A stretch of DNA of 64,000 nt, from contig JAEWKA010000007.1 of NCBI GenBank assembly GCA_023386265.1, positions 1 to 64,000 of the forward strand, read 5' to 3'. Under the pieces are notes generated by a model. That model was not told where the DNA came from. It searched no databases and saw nothing but the letters and a program-made list of their open reading frames with translations. Every line of letters begins with the position of its first letter. Position 1 is the stretch's first letter. A program made the translations under genes and the position numbers. Below are positions 33,703 to 40,925 of this stretch, piece by piece. The DNA is from Bacillota bacterium. Its GTDB lineage: Bacteria; Bacillota; Clostridia; Oscillospirales; Oscillospiraceae.

Positions 33703-35718
33703 ATGGAAAAAAAGAGTGCGGCGAAGATAAAGCAAAAAAAGACGTTGCGAGTACAGATTATTACAGCAGTGACAATTCTGGTATCATTTGTTGCCTTGAC
33801 ATCCGGTGCTTTTACCGCGTATTCATCTTATAAAAGCGCTAAAGATTGTCTTGAAGACGCCATGCCGTCTACAGTGGCCGCTGCAGCAGAAGCGGCTTCA
33901 AAAGAGATACAAATGATTTCCTACATAGCCAGGGAAATTTCATCTGACAATGTTCTTTTCAGTGCGGATTCTACTCCTGAGCAGATTACAGAATTTTTGA
34001 ATAAGAAAGCCAAAAGCTACGGCCTCGTACAGGCAGACTATTATAGTTCAAACGGTATTCTATTGGGGAGCAATAAAAGCTTCTCAACTTCTGTATTCTT
34101 TCAGAAAGCCATAAAGGGAGAAATATTCGTTTCTTCTCCTTATGTTGACTCCGCTTCGAATGAACTCGTAATTATGATATCCACACCGGTTTGGAGAAAC
34201 GGTGTCGAGGGCGGCTCTGTGATAGGAGCAAGTTCCTTTCTGGTAAAACAGCAGGTACTTAACGCAATAGTGGAGAGCACAAAAGTCAGCGCAAACGGTA
34301 TTGCTTATATTGTCGATAAGAACGGCTATACAATTGCTGATATGGATGTACAGCTTGTCATTGACAAGGAAAATATTCCGCAAATGGCAGAAGGCAACTC
34401 TGCGTTTAAATCGCTGGCCGCAATATACAGCAAAGCGATCGCAGGGGAAACCGGATTTGGAAATTACAAATATAAGGGCATCAATAAATTTGTGGCCTAT
34501 GCTCCGATTGAGGGAACGGATGGATGGAGCTTCCTTGTCGGCGCGCCAGAAAAAGATTTCACAAAGGGCGTTACAAGCGCAATTATTATAGCAATAATTA
34601 TTATGTTGGGTTCAATAGTTATTGGATTTATTATTGCTACGATAATGACAAAAAGCCTTGAAACAGCGCTTGGCGGGGTTATTAAAAGGCTGGCAAGCTT
34701 TGCCGAAGGCGATGTCACAACGATTATGCCGGATGTCGCAGCCAATTCATACGAGAGCGTCGTGCTGAGAGAAACCACGAAGAAAATGATTGAAAACACG
34801 AGCGCTATTATTCAAGATATTGACAGTGTCTTTTCGGATATGTCAAATTCAAACTTTGACTTCAAAGCAAAAGTGCCAGATAAATATGTTGGAGATTTTG
34901 CGAATATCTTCCAAGCCATTAAACGTGTAAGGATGGGGCTTAACTATGCTTTCTATTCCATTACAGATGTTTCCGAGCAGGTTTCCGCAGGTTCTTCACA
35001 GGTCAGCTTCAGCTCGCAGTCTCTGGCGCAGGGCGCAACAGAGCAAGCCAGCAGTGTTCAGGAGCTTTCAGCTTCAATTTCCGAGGTTTCTCAGCATGTA
35101 CAAGAAAATGCCGAGGATGCTGAAAAGGCAAAGGAGCTTTCTGTTGACGCGGAAAAAATTATGCAGAGCAGTGTAAGAGATATGGGGCTCGCCCGTCAGG
35201 CTATGGACGAGATTTCTGCGACATCGAAGAACATTAGCAAGGTTATTAAAACTATCGATGACATCGCGTTCCAGACCAACATACTTGCGCTTAATGCCGC
35301 AGTTGAGGCAGCGAGAGCGGGAGCCGCGGGAAAAGGCTTTGCCGTTGTCGCGGATGAAGTCCGCAACTTGTCGCAGAAGTCCGCAGAGGCAGCGAAGAAC
35401 ACCACCGCTCTCATCGAAAGCTCCATCGAGGCAGTTGAAAAAGGAACTTCACTTGTTAACAGGACAAGCGAGGGTTTCTCCGAGGCTGCCGAAAAATCCA
35501 CAGAAGTCGCGAAACTTGTTGAAGGAATATCCGTGAAGGCGCAGGAACAGGCTGCCGCAATCTCTCAGATTACATTAGGGATTGAACAGGTGTCTTCAGT
35601 CGTTCAGATGAATTCCGCAACAAGCGAGGAATGCGCAGCGGCAAGCGAAGAGCTTTCCGGTCAGGCTCAGGTACTTAAAAGCCTGGTAGAACAGGTTCAT
35701 TTGGCGCCGAGACATTGA
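33703..35718 (+). CDS. Methyl-accepting chemotaxis protein with Cache sensor
   Basis: The 671-residue protein has a membrane segment at about 18-40, an extracellular dCache-like domain (about 45-285, including GIAYIVDKNGYTIAD and GTDGWSFLVGAP), a second membrane segment (about 290-318), a HAMP-like linker and a cytoplasmic signalling hairpin. The tip contains the conserved IDDIAFQTNILALNAAVEAA block and VVADEVRNLSQKSAEA. It should bind a small molecule outside and control CheA, though no che or flagellar genes are in the window. The upstream 150 bases are AT-rich with no clear promoter. Confidence 0.95.
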   Translation: MEKKSAAKIKQKKTLRVQIITAVTILVSFVALTSGAFTAYSSYKSAKDCLEDAMPSTVAAAAEAASKEIQMISYIAREISSDNVLFSADSTPEQITEFLNKKAKSYGLVQADYYSSNGILLGSNKSFSTSVFFQKAIKGEIFVSSPYVDSASNELVIMISTPVWRNGVEGGSVIGASSFLVKQQVLNAIVESTKVSANGIAYIVDKNGYTIADMDVQLVIDKENIPQMAEGNSAFKSLAAIYSKAIAGETGFGNYKYKGINKFVAYAPIEGTDGWSFLVGAPEKDFTKGVTSAIIIAIIIMLGSIVIGFIIATIMTKSLETALGGVIKRLASFAEGDVTTIMPDVAANSYESVVLRETTKKMIENTSAIIQDIDSVFSDMSNSNFDFKAKVPDKYVGDFANIFQAIKRVRMGLNYAFYSITDVSEQVSAGSSQVSFSSQSLAQGATEQASSVQELSASISEVSQHVQENAEDAEKAKELSVDAEKIMQSSVRDMGLARQAMDEISATSKNISKVIKTIDDIAFQTNILALNAAVEAARAGAAGKGFAVVADEVRNLSQKSAEAAKNTTALIESSIEAVEKGTSLVNRTSEGFSEAAEKSTEVAKLVEGISVKAQEQAAAISQITLGIEQVSSVVQMNSATSEECAAASEELSGQAQVLKSLVEQVHLAPRH

Positions 35719-35764
35719 AATGACTGAAGCAGTAATATACGATAAGAAAAACAAATAATACGAA

Positions 35765-35803
35765 AAAAGAGCGAAATCGGGGTAACCCGATTTCGTTCTT
35801 TTT
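35765..35803. terminator. Bidirectional terminator after the chemoreceptor gene
   Basis: A 17-bp stem with one G-T wobble (AAAAGAGCGAAATCGGG) and GTAA loop, flanked by A and T runs; it can serve both the chemoreceptor gene and the convergent galE. Confidence 0.9.
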
Positions 35804-35859
35804 CGTTCAGAAAGTGTAGTATAGCAATGCTGAAGCAAGGCTAAATAAATATTTCGATT

Positions 35860-36858
35860 CTACCTGTCCTCGTCGAAGCCGTTGGGGTGGGAGCGGTGCC
35901 ATTTCCACGCAGTTTCGAGGATGGTGTATATGCTCTCATAATGGGGCTCCCAGCCGAGAACGGTCTTCGCCTTATCGCTGGACGCGACGAGAACGGCGGG
36001 GTCGCCGGCGCGTCTGGCGGAAATAACGGTCGGTATTTCATGCCCGACGACCTCCTCGGCCGCTTTGATTACCTCATGTACAGAAAAGCCCACACCGTTA
36101 CCGAGGTTGAACACATCGTTTTCTCCGCCCGCCAATAAATATCGCAGAGCCTTGACGTGCGCTTGAGCGAGGTCGCAGACATGAACATAGTCGCGAACGC
36201 AGGTGCCGTCTTTCGTTTTGTAATCAGTGCCGAAGACCTTAATATCCTGTCTTGTGCCATTCGCGACCTGTAAAACGATGGGGATAAGATGTGTTTCAGG
36301 GTTGTGGTCCTCGCCGATATGCCCGCTCGGATGAGCACCGCAAGCGTTAAAATAGCGCAGGGAGGCATATTTTATGCCATGGGCAAGGCTCGTCCATTTG
36401 AACATCTGTTCCATGGCGAGCTTCGTAGCGCCGTAAGTGTTAGTCGGTTTGGTCGGGTCGCTCTCCAGAATCGGAATACGCTCCGGCTCGCCGTAGGTCG
36501 CGGCGGAGGATGAGAAGACAATCTTTGGAACCTTATTTGCGACCATGCTGGAGAGCAGCACCTGTGTCCCTCCAACATTATTTGCGTAGTATTTGAGAGG
36601 ATCTGTCATGCTCTCGCCGACAAGAGAATAGGCGGCAAAATGCACAACCGCGTCGATCTTTTCGTTTTTAAAGATGCTGTCAAGAAAAGCTCTGTCTCTA
36701 ATATCGCCGACGTAGAGCTTTGCGTTTGGGTGGACAGCGCCCCTGTGTCCCGTTTCAAGATTATCAGCAATAACGACTTCAAAACCTTCGTCCATAAGCT
36801 CATGGACAGTATGGGAGCCGATGTAGCCTGCTCCGCCGAGTACCAATACTTTACTCAT
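35860..36858 (-). CDS. galE: UDP-glucose 4-epimerase
   Basis: The 332-residue product is a short-chain dehydrogenase of the extended type. It has the NAD loop GGAGYIGSH (about 8-16), the SSSAATYG segment and the catalytic NTYGATK (YxxxK, about 150). The C-terminus binds UDP-sugar. It interconverts UDP-glucose and UDP-galactose, feeding cell-surface polysaccharide synthesis. Length is normal (330-340). AGGTGTTATT gives a fair binding site. It is a single-gene unit. Confidence 0.95.
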   Translation of the reverse strand: MSKVLVLGGAGYIGSHTVHELMDEGFEVVIADNLETGHRGAVHPNAKLYVGDIRDRAFLDSIFKNEKIDAVVHFAAYSLVGESMTDPLKYYANNVGGTQVLLSSMVANKVPKIVFSSSAATYGEPERIPILESDPTKPTNTYGATKLAMEQMFKWTSLAHGIKYASLRYFNACGAHPSGHIGEDHNPETHLIPIVLQVANGTRQDIKVFGTDYKTKDGTCVRDYVHVCDLAQAHVKALRYLLAGGENDVFNLGNGVGFSVHEVIKAAEEVVGHEIPTVISARRAGDPAVLVASSDKAKTVLGWEPHYESIYTILETAWKWHRSHPNGFDEDR

Positions 36859-37100
36859 AATAACACCTCCGGCCTTTAGTTATTTACAATTGGGTACGAA
36901 AAAATGCAGCCAAATGTCAGGCTGAGCTTAACCGAACCCGTTCTAGCTTATAAATTGGTGCCTATTAAGAAGCATTATACATCAGCCGTCAAGAGTGTGC
37001 AAATATTCGGCGTCGATTTTTGAGAGATGCTGCCCCATCTTGTACAGCCAGCTTATGTGTGATAAAATACGAACAAAGGTCTTCAAGGAGGAATGCTGCT

Positions 37101-37775
37101 ATGCCCATAAACTGTGCCGAAATTTTTGCACGCTACTTTCCCTTCTGGGACAAATTGAGCGAAGGACAGAAAAAGGAGCTCTGCATCCAGACGTCCTTTG
37201 CCGAGTATGACAAGGGGCAGAATATCCATGGCAACACGGGTAACTGCACGGGCGCAATTCTTGTTAAAAGCGGCGTCCTGCGGGCGTATATGCTTTCGGA
37301 GGAGGGAAAAGAAATCACCCTGTACAGACTCTATCCGGGAGATATTTGCATGCTCTCCGCCTCCTGCGTCATTCAATCCATCACATTCGATGTCTTTGTG
37401 GACGCTGAAGTGAAAAGCGAAGTTTATATAATTAGCTCCGGCGCTTTCGCGAGGCTTATGGAGGACAATGTCTACGTTGAAAACTTCGCCCTCAAAGTTG
37501 CGACGGAGCGTTTTTCCGAAGTCATGTGGGCGATGCAGCAGATACTCTTTATGAGCTTTGATCGCAGACTTGCTGTGTTTCTAATAGATGAAAATGCCAA
37601 GGACGGCGGCGACACCATTAAGCTGACTCAAGAGCAGATAGCAAAATATATGGGCTCCGCGCGTGAGGTCGTATCTCGTATGTTGAAGTATTTTTCGATT
37701 GAGGGGCTGGTCGAGGTTTCACGCGGAGGCGTGAGAATAATTGATAGAACCCGACTTAAAAAAATAGCCGGATGA
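37101..37775 (+). CDS. Crp/Fnr family transcriptional regulator
   Basis: The 224-residue product has an N-terminal cyclic-nucleotide-binding-like barrel (about 15-125; LVKSGVLRAYMLSEEGKEIT, YRLYPGDICMLS) and a C-terminal winged helix (about 150-220; LTQEQIAKYMGSAREVVSRM). Two cysteines in the barrel (DICMLSASC) could bind a metal or be redox active, but the Fnr N-terminal cysteine cluster is absent. It resembles clostridial stress regulators. AAGGAGG lies nine bases before ATG 37101; the frame is open upstream to 37020 without support. It converges on trxA. Confidence 0.92.
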   Translation: MPINCAEIFARYFPFWDKLSEGQKKELCIQTSFAEYDKGQNIHGNTGNCTGAILVKSGVLRAYMLSEEGKEITLYRLYPGDICMLSASCVIQSITFDVFVDAEVKSEVYIISSGAFARLMEDNVYVENFALKVATERFSEVMWAMQQILFMSFDRRLAVFLIDENAKDGGDTIKLTQEQIAKYMGSAREVVSRMLKYFSIEGLVEVSRGGVRIIDRTRLKKIAG

Positions 37776-37785
37776 ACTTATTGCA

Positions 37786-37826
37786 AAAAGAAGCTGCCGC
37801 GAAATATTCGCGGCAGCTTCTTTTAT
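37786..37826. terminator. Bidirectional terminator between the Crp/Fnr gene and trxA
   Basis: An 18-bp perfect stem (37786-37803 with 37807-37824) with an ATA loop, A and T flanks. Confidence 0.92.
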
Positions 37827-37829
37827 GTT

Positions 37830-38141
37830 TTACGCATTAAACATGGACATTACCGAGCCTTTTGGCTGGACGCCTAGGGACTTATTTACAATTGCGCCGT
37901 CCTTCATAACAATCAGGGTCGGAATGCTCATAACCCCGAATCTTCGGGCAAGCTCCGGTTGCTCGTCAACATTGACCTTGCAAATCTTCTTGTCTTTTAC
38001 CTCACACGCAATCTCTTCAATGACCGGAGATAGCATCCTGCAGGGACCGCACCAAGAGGCCCAAAAATCGATTAGAACGGGAACAGAGGACTGTATCACT
38101 TCTTTTTCAAAATTATCTGACGTTATAGTTACAACTGACAT
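37830..38141 (-). CDS. trxA: Thioredoxin
   Basis: The 103-residue product has the active site WASWCGPC (C31 and C34), the cis-proline segment MSIPTLIV and a normal thioredoxin length. It reduces protein disulfides, with thioredoxin reductase elsewhere. AAAGGAGA precedes the ATG. It converges with the Crp/Fnr gene; control by that regulator is conceivable but not shown. Confidence 0.95.
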   Translation of the reverse strand: MSVVTITSDNFEKEVIQSSVPVLIDFWASWCGPCRMLSPVIEEIACEVKDKKICKVNVDEQPELARRFGVMSIPTLIVMKDGAIVNKSLGVQPKGSVMSMFNA

Positions 38142-38437
38142 ATCGACATCTCCTTTGAAATTGATTTATATATTTCCTTTTCTTTGTCTTTATTATAGCG
38201 TCGTAAGCCCGGAACTTCTGTGATTCGGTCACGAAGAATAATCATATTTGTTGATTTTCGGATGTAAATCGACAAATTGTGATAAATGACAAAAAATGCC
38301 TTAAAAAACCTCGGTTCTTCTACACCAGATTGTCCACTGACCCGACAAATAACGACGGCATTCGACCCGTAAAAAGGGCTATAACTGCACTGTTGGACGA
38401 AAGAGTCCGAATCAATTTCAACAAGGAAGTAAAAACA

Positions 38438-38674
38438 ATGGTAAGGTTAAAACTCAGACTGAAAGCCGCTCAAATTGAACTCAACTGGTGGTTCATTAGA
38501 AGAGAGCGGAGAAAGGGTGCCAACTTGCTTAAAAAAGGGCACTCTCACTCATCCCCGAAAATGCTTAAGCTCAACCACCGTTTCTCAAAACACTGTGCGA
38601 TGGCAATGAAAGCGCAGCGCAATTATGAACGCTTGGCAAGGCAAAGCGGATTCGCACCGATATTGCGGGTATAA
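38438..38674 (+). CDS. Small basic protein of unknown function
   Basis: The 78-residue protein is rich in Lys, Arg and His, with no membrane segment or known motif (opening MVRLKLRLKAAQIELNWW). ATG at 38438 has AAGGAAG nine bases upstream. The frame extends upstream to 38279 but without a binding site. The 296-base gap before it has no recognised element. It could be a nucleic-acid-binding peptide; that is speculation. Confidence 0.55.
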   Translation: MVRLKLRLKAAQIELNWWFIRRERRKGANLLKKGHSHSSPKMLKLNHRFSKHCAMAMKAQRNYERLARQSGFAPILRV

Positions 38675-38791
38675 AGATAGAAAGAATCGGGAGAGTACAC
38701 GCAGAAGAAACAGATTACGTGGCTGCTGCACATCCGGATGAATATATTTATAATGCAGATGTAAACATTTTTGATTTTTTTATAAAGCTAT

Positions 38792-38819
38792 TTGAAATAT
38801 GCTGAAAATATGGTAAAAT
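38792..38819 (+). promoter_or_regulatory. Promoter of the first SLH gene
   Basis: TTGAAA (38792-38797), 16 bases, TAAAAT (38814-38819), with a start point about 20 bases before the GCGAGGGG ribosome binding site. Confidence 0.6.
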
Positions 38820-38844
38820 CCTCTTAGAAAGCGAGGGGTACCAC

Positions 38845-39936
38845 ATGAAAAAAACGATTTCGTTTGTTCTCTGTATCATAATGATTATATCTTTGTTGTC
38901 TGTAACCGCGTTTGCCCAGTCCAGTCTTTCGAATTTCCAGAAGACGCTTACATACACAAGCGGTCAGTTCGTCGACGTTGCGTCTAGCGACTGGTTCAGC
39001 CCGAATGTCGAGGCCGCTTACGAATATGGGCTTATGCTCGGCAATGCAGACGGGACCTTTGGCGCGGCTTCGAACGTGAAGATATGCGAGGTCGTGGCAA
39101 TGGCGGCAAGGCTGAACAGCATATATATGACAGGAAGCGCGAGCTTTACGTCCGGAACACCTTGGTTTCAGACCTATGTGGACTATGCCATTTCTAACGG
39201 AATAATTTCCGCAGGAAGATTTGAAAATTACGATATGTATGCTACCCGTTATCAGGTTGCCGAGATTCTTGTCGCAGCTCTGCCGGCTTCGGCGCTCCCT
39301 GCGATAAACACAATCGATGTCGGACAGATTCCTGATGTGTCGCTTGAAACCTCCTATATTAGTGTCTATACGCTTTATCGCGCAGGTATAGTGACGGGGA
39401 AAACCGCAGCAGGAAATTTTAACCCATCCGATAAAATACTTCGCAATGAGATGGCGGCAATCGTCACGCGTATGGCAGACGCAAGTCTGAGAGTCAAATA
39501 CACGCTTGAATCCTCTTCATCGAATACGGTTACAGTCAGCGAGATTACCTCGAAAGCTGAGCTTCTTGCAGCTGTCAACAAGGGACGCGAAGCTGTTTCC
39601 TTTGCCTCGGCGTGCTACAGCGATGGTTATGCCTACGCAATTGCGGGGGGGCTTACCAGCACGCGGACCAACTTGGCAAAGACAAAGGAGTACATTCTGG
39701 TGGCCGCTGCATATGCAAAAGCATCGGCGGCATACTGCAAGGCAAATTCGGCGTATTCTTCCGTCTATGACGATTTGAATAATACATATTTGGCATGCAC
39801 CGAAGCCGCGAAAAACATTGATACCCTTTATGCCGCACCGTTTGCGAACTCTTGGTCGCCGACAAAAACTCTTATGACTGACAGCCTGACGAAAATTACT
39901 TCAGCTGTATCAGCGATACAAGCAATTAACGGCTAA
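38845..39936 (+). CDS. S-layer homology (SLH) domain protein
   Basis: The 363-residue secreted protein has a signal peptide (1-24, cleavage after AFA). Three SLH-like repeats follow: about 40-90 (FVDVASSDWFSPNVEAAYEY), about 105-150 (WFQTYVDYAISNGIISAGRF) and about 165-215 (YTLYRAGIVTGKTAAGNFNP). The C-terminal 150 residues are Ala/Ser/Thr/Tyr-rich helices. SLH domains hold proteins to pyruvylated wall polymers. GCGAGGGG precedes the ATG. A terminator follows at once. Confidence 0.88.
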   Translation: MKKTISFVLCIIMIISLLSVTAFAQSSLSNFQKTLTYTSGQFVDVASSDWFSPNVEAAYEYGLMLGNADGTFGAASNVKICEVVAMAARLNSIYMTGSASFTSGTPWFQTYVDYAISNGIISAGRFENYDMYATRYQVAEILVAALPASALPAINTIDVGQIPDVSLETSYISVYTLYRAGIVTGKTAAGNFNPSDKILRNEMAAIVTRMADASLRVKYTLESSSSNTVTVSEITSKAELLAAVNKGREAVSFASACYSDGYAYAIAGGLTSTRTNLAKTKEYILVAAAYAKASAAYCKANSAYSSVYDDLNNTYLACTEAAKNIDTLYAAPFANSWSPTKTLMTDSLTKITSAVSAIQAING

Positions 39937-39970
39937 AACAGCAAGGAAAAAAACTCAATAGGATAGGTTT

Positions 39971-40001
39971 AATGCGCCGCTCGAAAGAGCGGCGCATTTT
40001 A
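39971..40001 (+). terminator. Terminator of the first SLH gene
   Basis: AATGCGCCGCTC (39971-39982) pairs with GAGCGGCGCATT (39987-39998) around GAAA, followed by TTATG. Confidence 0.9.
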
Positions 40002-40106
40002 TGTGCCGATTTATATCAAAAACAAAGGTTTGTGTACGATAAGATACATATCCACGTCACTTGCGCGATGAGGGTGAAAACAACTAATAAATATAGGAGG
40101 CATAAA

Positions 40107-40733
40107 ATGGCGAGTACAAATAAAACATCCAATCTTGGACTGAACCAATGGGTTTTGACAGATCCTCTGCTGATGGAGGATATGAACGCGGACAACAGGA
40201 AAATTGACGCGGCGGTCACGGCGGCCACCGGAGCTAACTACATGGTAAAGCTCCTCGATACGACCCTATCCGCCAATGCTCAGCAGGTTGATCTAGACCT
40301 TTCCGCAATTGACCTCACAAAGTTCTCGATGATAACAGTATTGACGGCCATCAAGGTAGCGCCACTTTCGACAGCTACTAACATCCATGCCAGAATTAAC
40401 GGTGCCGGCGCCTATGTCAGAACACTTGATGAGACATCGGTCATATATCGCGCCTTTGTCGGCTCCGTCTATCCCAGCATGGACACGAACTATTCCAGCA
40501 TAATCGGCATGGAAATCAAGGGAATACCGGAGAGCCTCAGCGTGCCATATGTGATGAGCCTTGAATTATCCGGCTCGTCCTATTACTACAGTAATTTTTA
40601 CGTCCATAGATGTCTGGCAACGCTGCCGATGTCTACAAATACCCGCATCAACACTATTAATTTTATAACGGACAACAGCAGCGTTTATATCAAAGCAGGC
40701 GCAAGATTTGAAGTATACGGGGTGAGAAAATGA
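40107..40733 (+). CDS. Phage-tail-fibre-like protein
   Basis: The 208-residue product begins TNKTSNLGLNQWVLTDPLLM then EDMNADNRKIDAAV, an opening used by tail-fibre and adhesin proteins in clostridial phages. The rest is a beta-rich, Ser/Thr/Tyr-rich domain without a known motif. There is no signal peptide. ATG 40107 follows AGGAGG closely. The stop overlaps the next ORF's ATG. No other phage gene is nearby, so this is a domesticated or orphan tail-like unit, possibly surface-related given its SLH neighbours. The link is inference. Confidence 0.65.
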   Translation: MASTNKTSNLGLNQWVLTDPLLMEDMNADNRKIDAAVTAATGANYMVKLLDTTLSANAQQVDLDLSAIDLTKFSMITVLTAIKVAPLSTATNIHARINGAGAYVRTLDETSVIYRAFVGSVYPSMDTNYSSIIGMEIKGIPESLSVPYVMSLELSGSSYYYSNFYVHRCLATLPMSTNTRINTINFITDNSSVYIKAGARFEVYGVRK

Positions 40734-40846
40734 TAATTGATGTCATCGTCTGCCGTCCCGACGGAACGCAGGAAACTCAGCAGAGGGAAGTTCCGGATAA
40801 CTGGTTTGATGTTGAGGATTCTCCGGTTCCGCCGGTAATCGAATAA
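40730..40846 (+). CDS. Small acidic ORF coupled to the tail-like gene
   Basis: The 38-residue product (opening MIIDVIVCRPDGTQETQ, ending VPPVIE) starts with an ATG overlapping the tail-like stop codon and has GGGGTGAG upstream. Small acidic proteins after tail fibres are common in phage modules; no function is known. A terminator follows five bases after the stop. Confidence 0.65.
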   Translation: MIIDVIVCRPDGTQETQQREVPDNWFDVEDSPVPPVIE

Positions 40847-40850
40847 GAAA

Positions 40851-40882
40851 AACGCCCCAAGGTTTATACCTTGGGGCGTTCC
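40851..40882. terminator. Bidirectional terminator
   Basis: AACGCCCCAAGGT (40851-40863) pairs with its complement at 40868-40880; A run before and GTT after. Confidence 0.88.
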
Positions 40883-40925
40883 GCTATCTAAACGCCGAGG
40901 CGCTTTTGATTAGCAATCGATGAAA

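Noticed and set aside
38320..38440. Possible small ribozyme because of CTGACCCGAC and GGACGAAAGAGTCC
   Set aside because: The hammerhead CTGATGA core is missing and the parts do not assemble into the required three-helix junction.
40107..40846. Idea of a prophage at the tail-like genes
   Set aside because: No capsid, terminase, integrase, holin or attachment repeats are present within the window.
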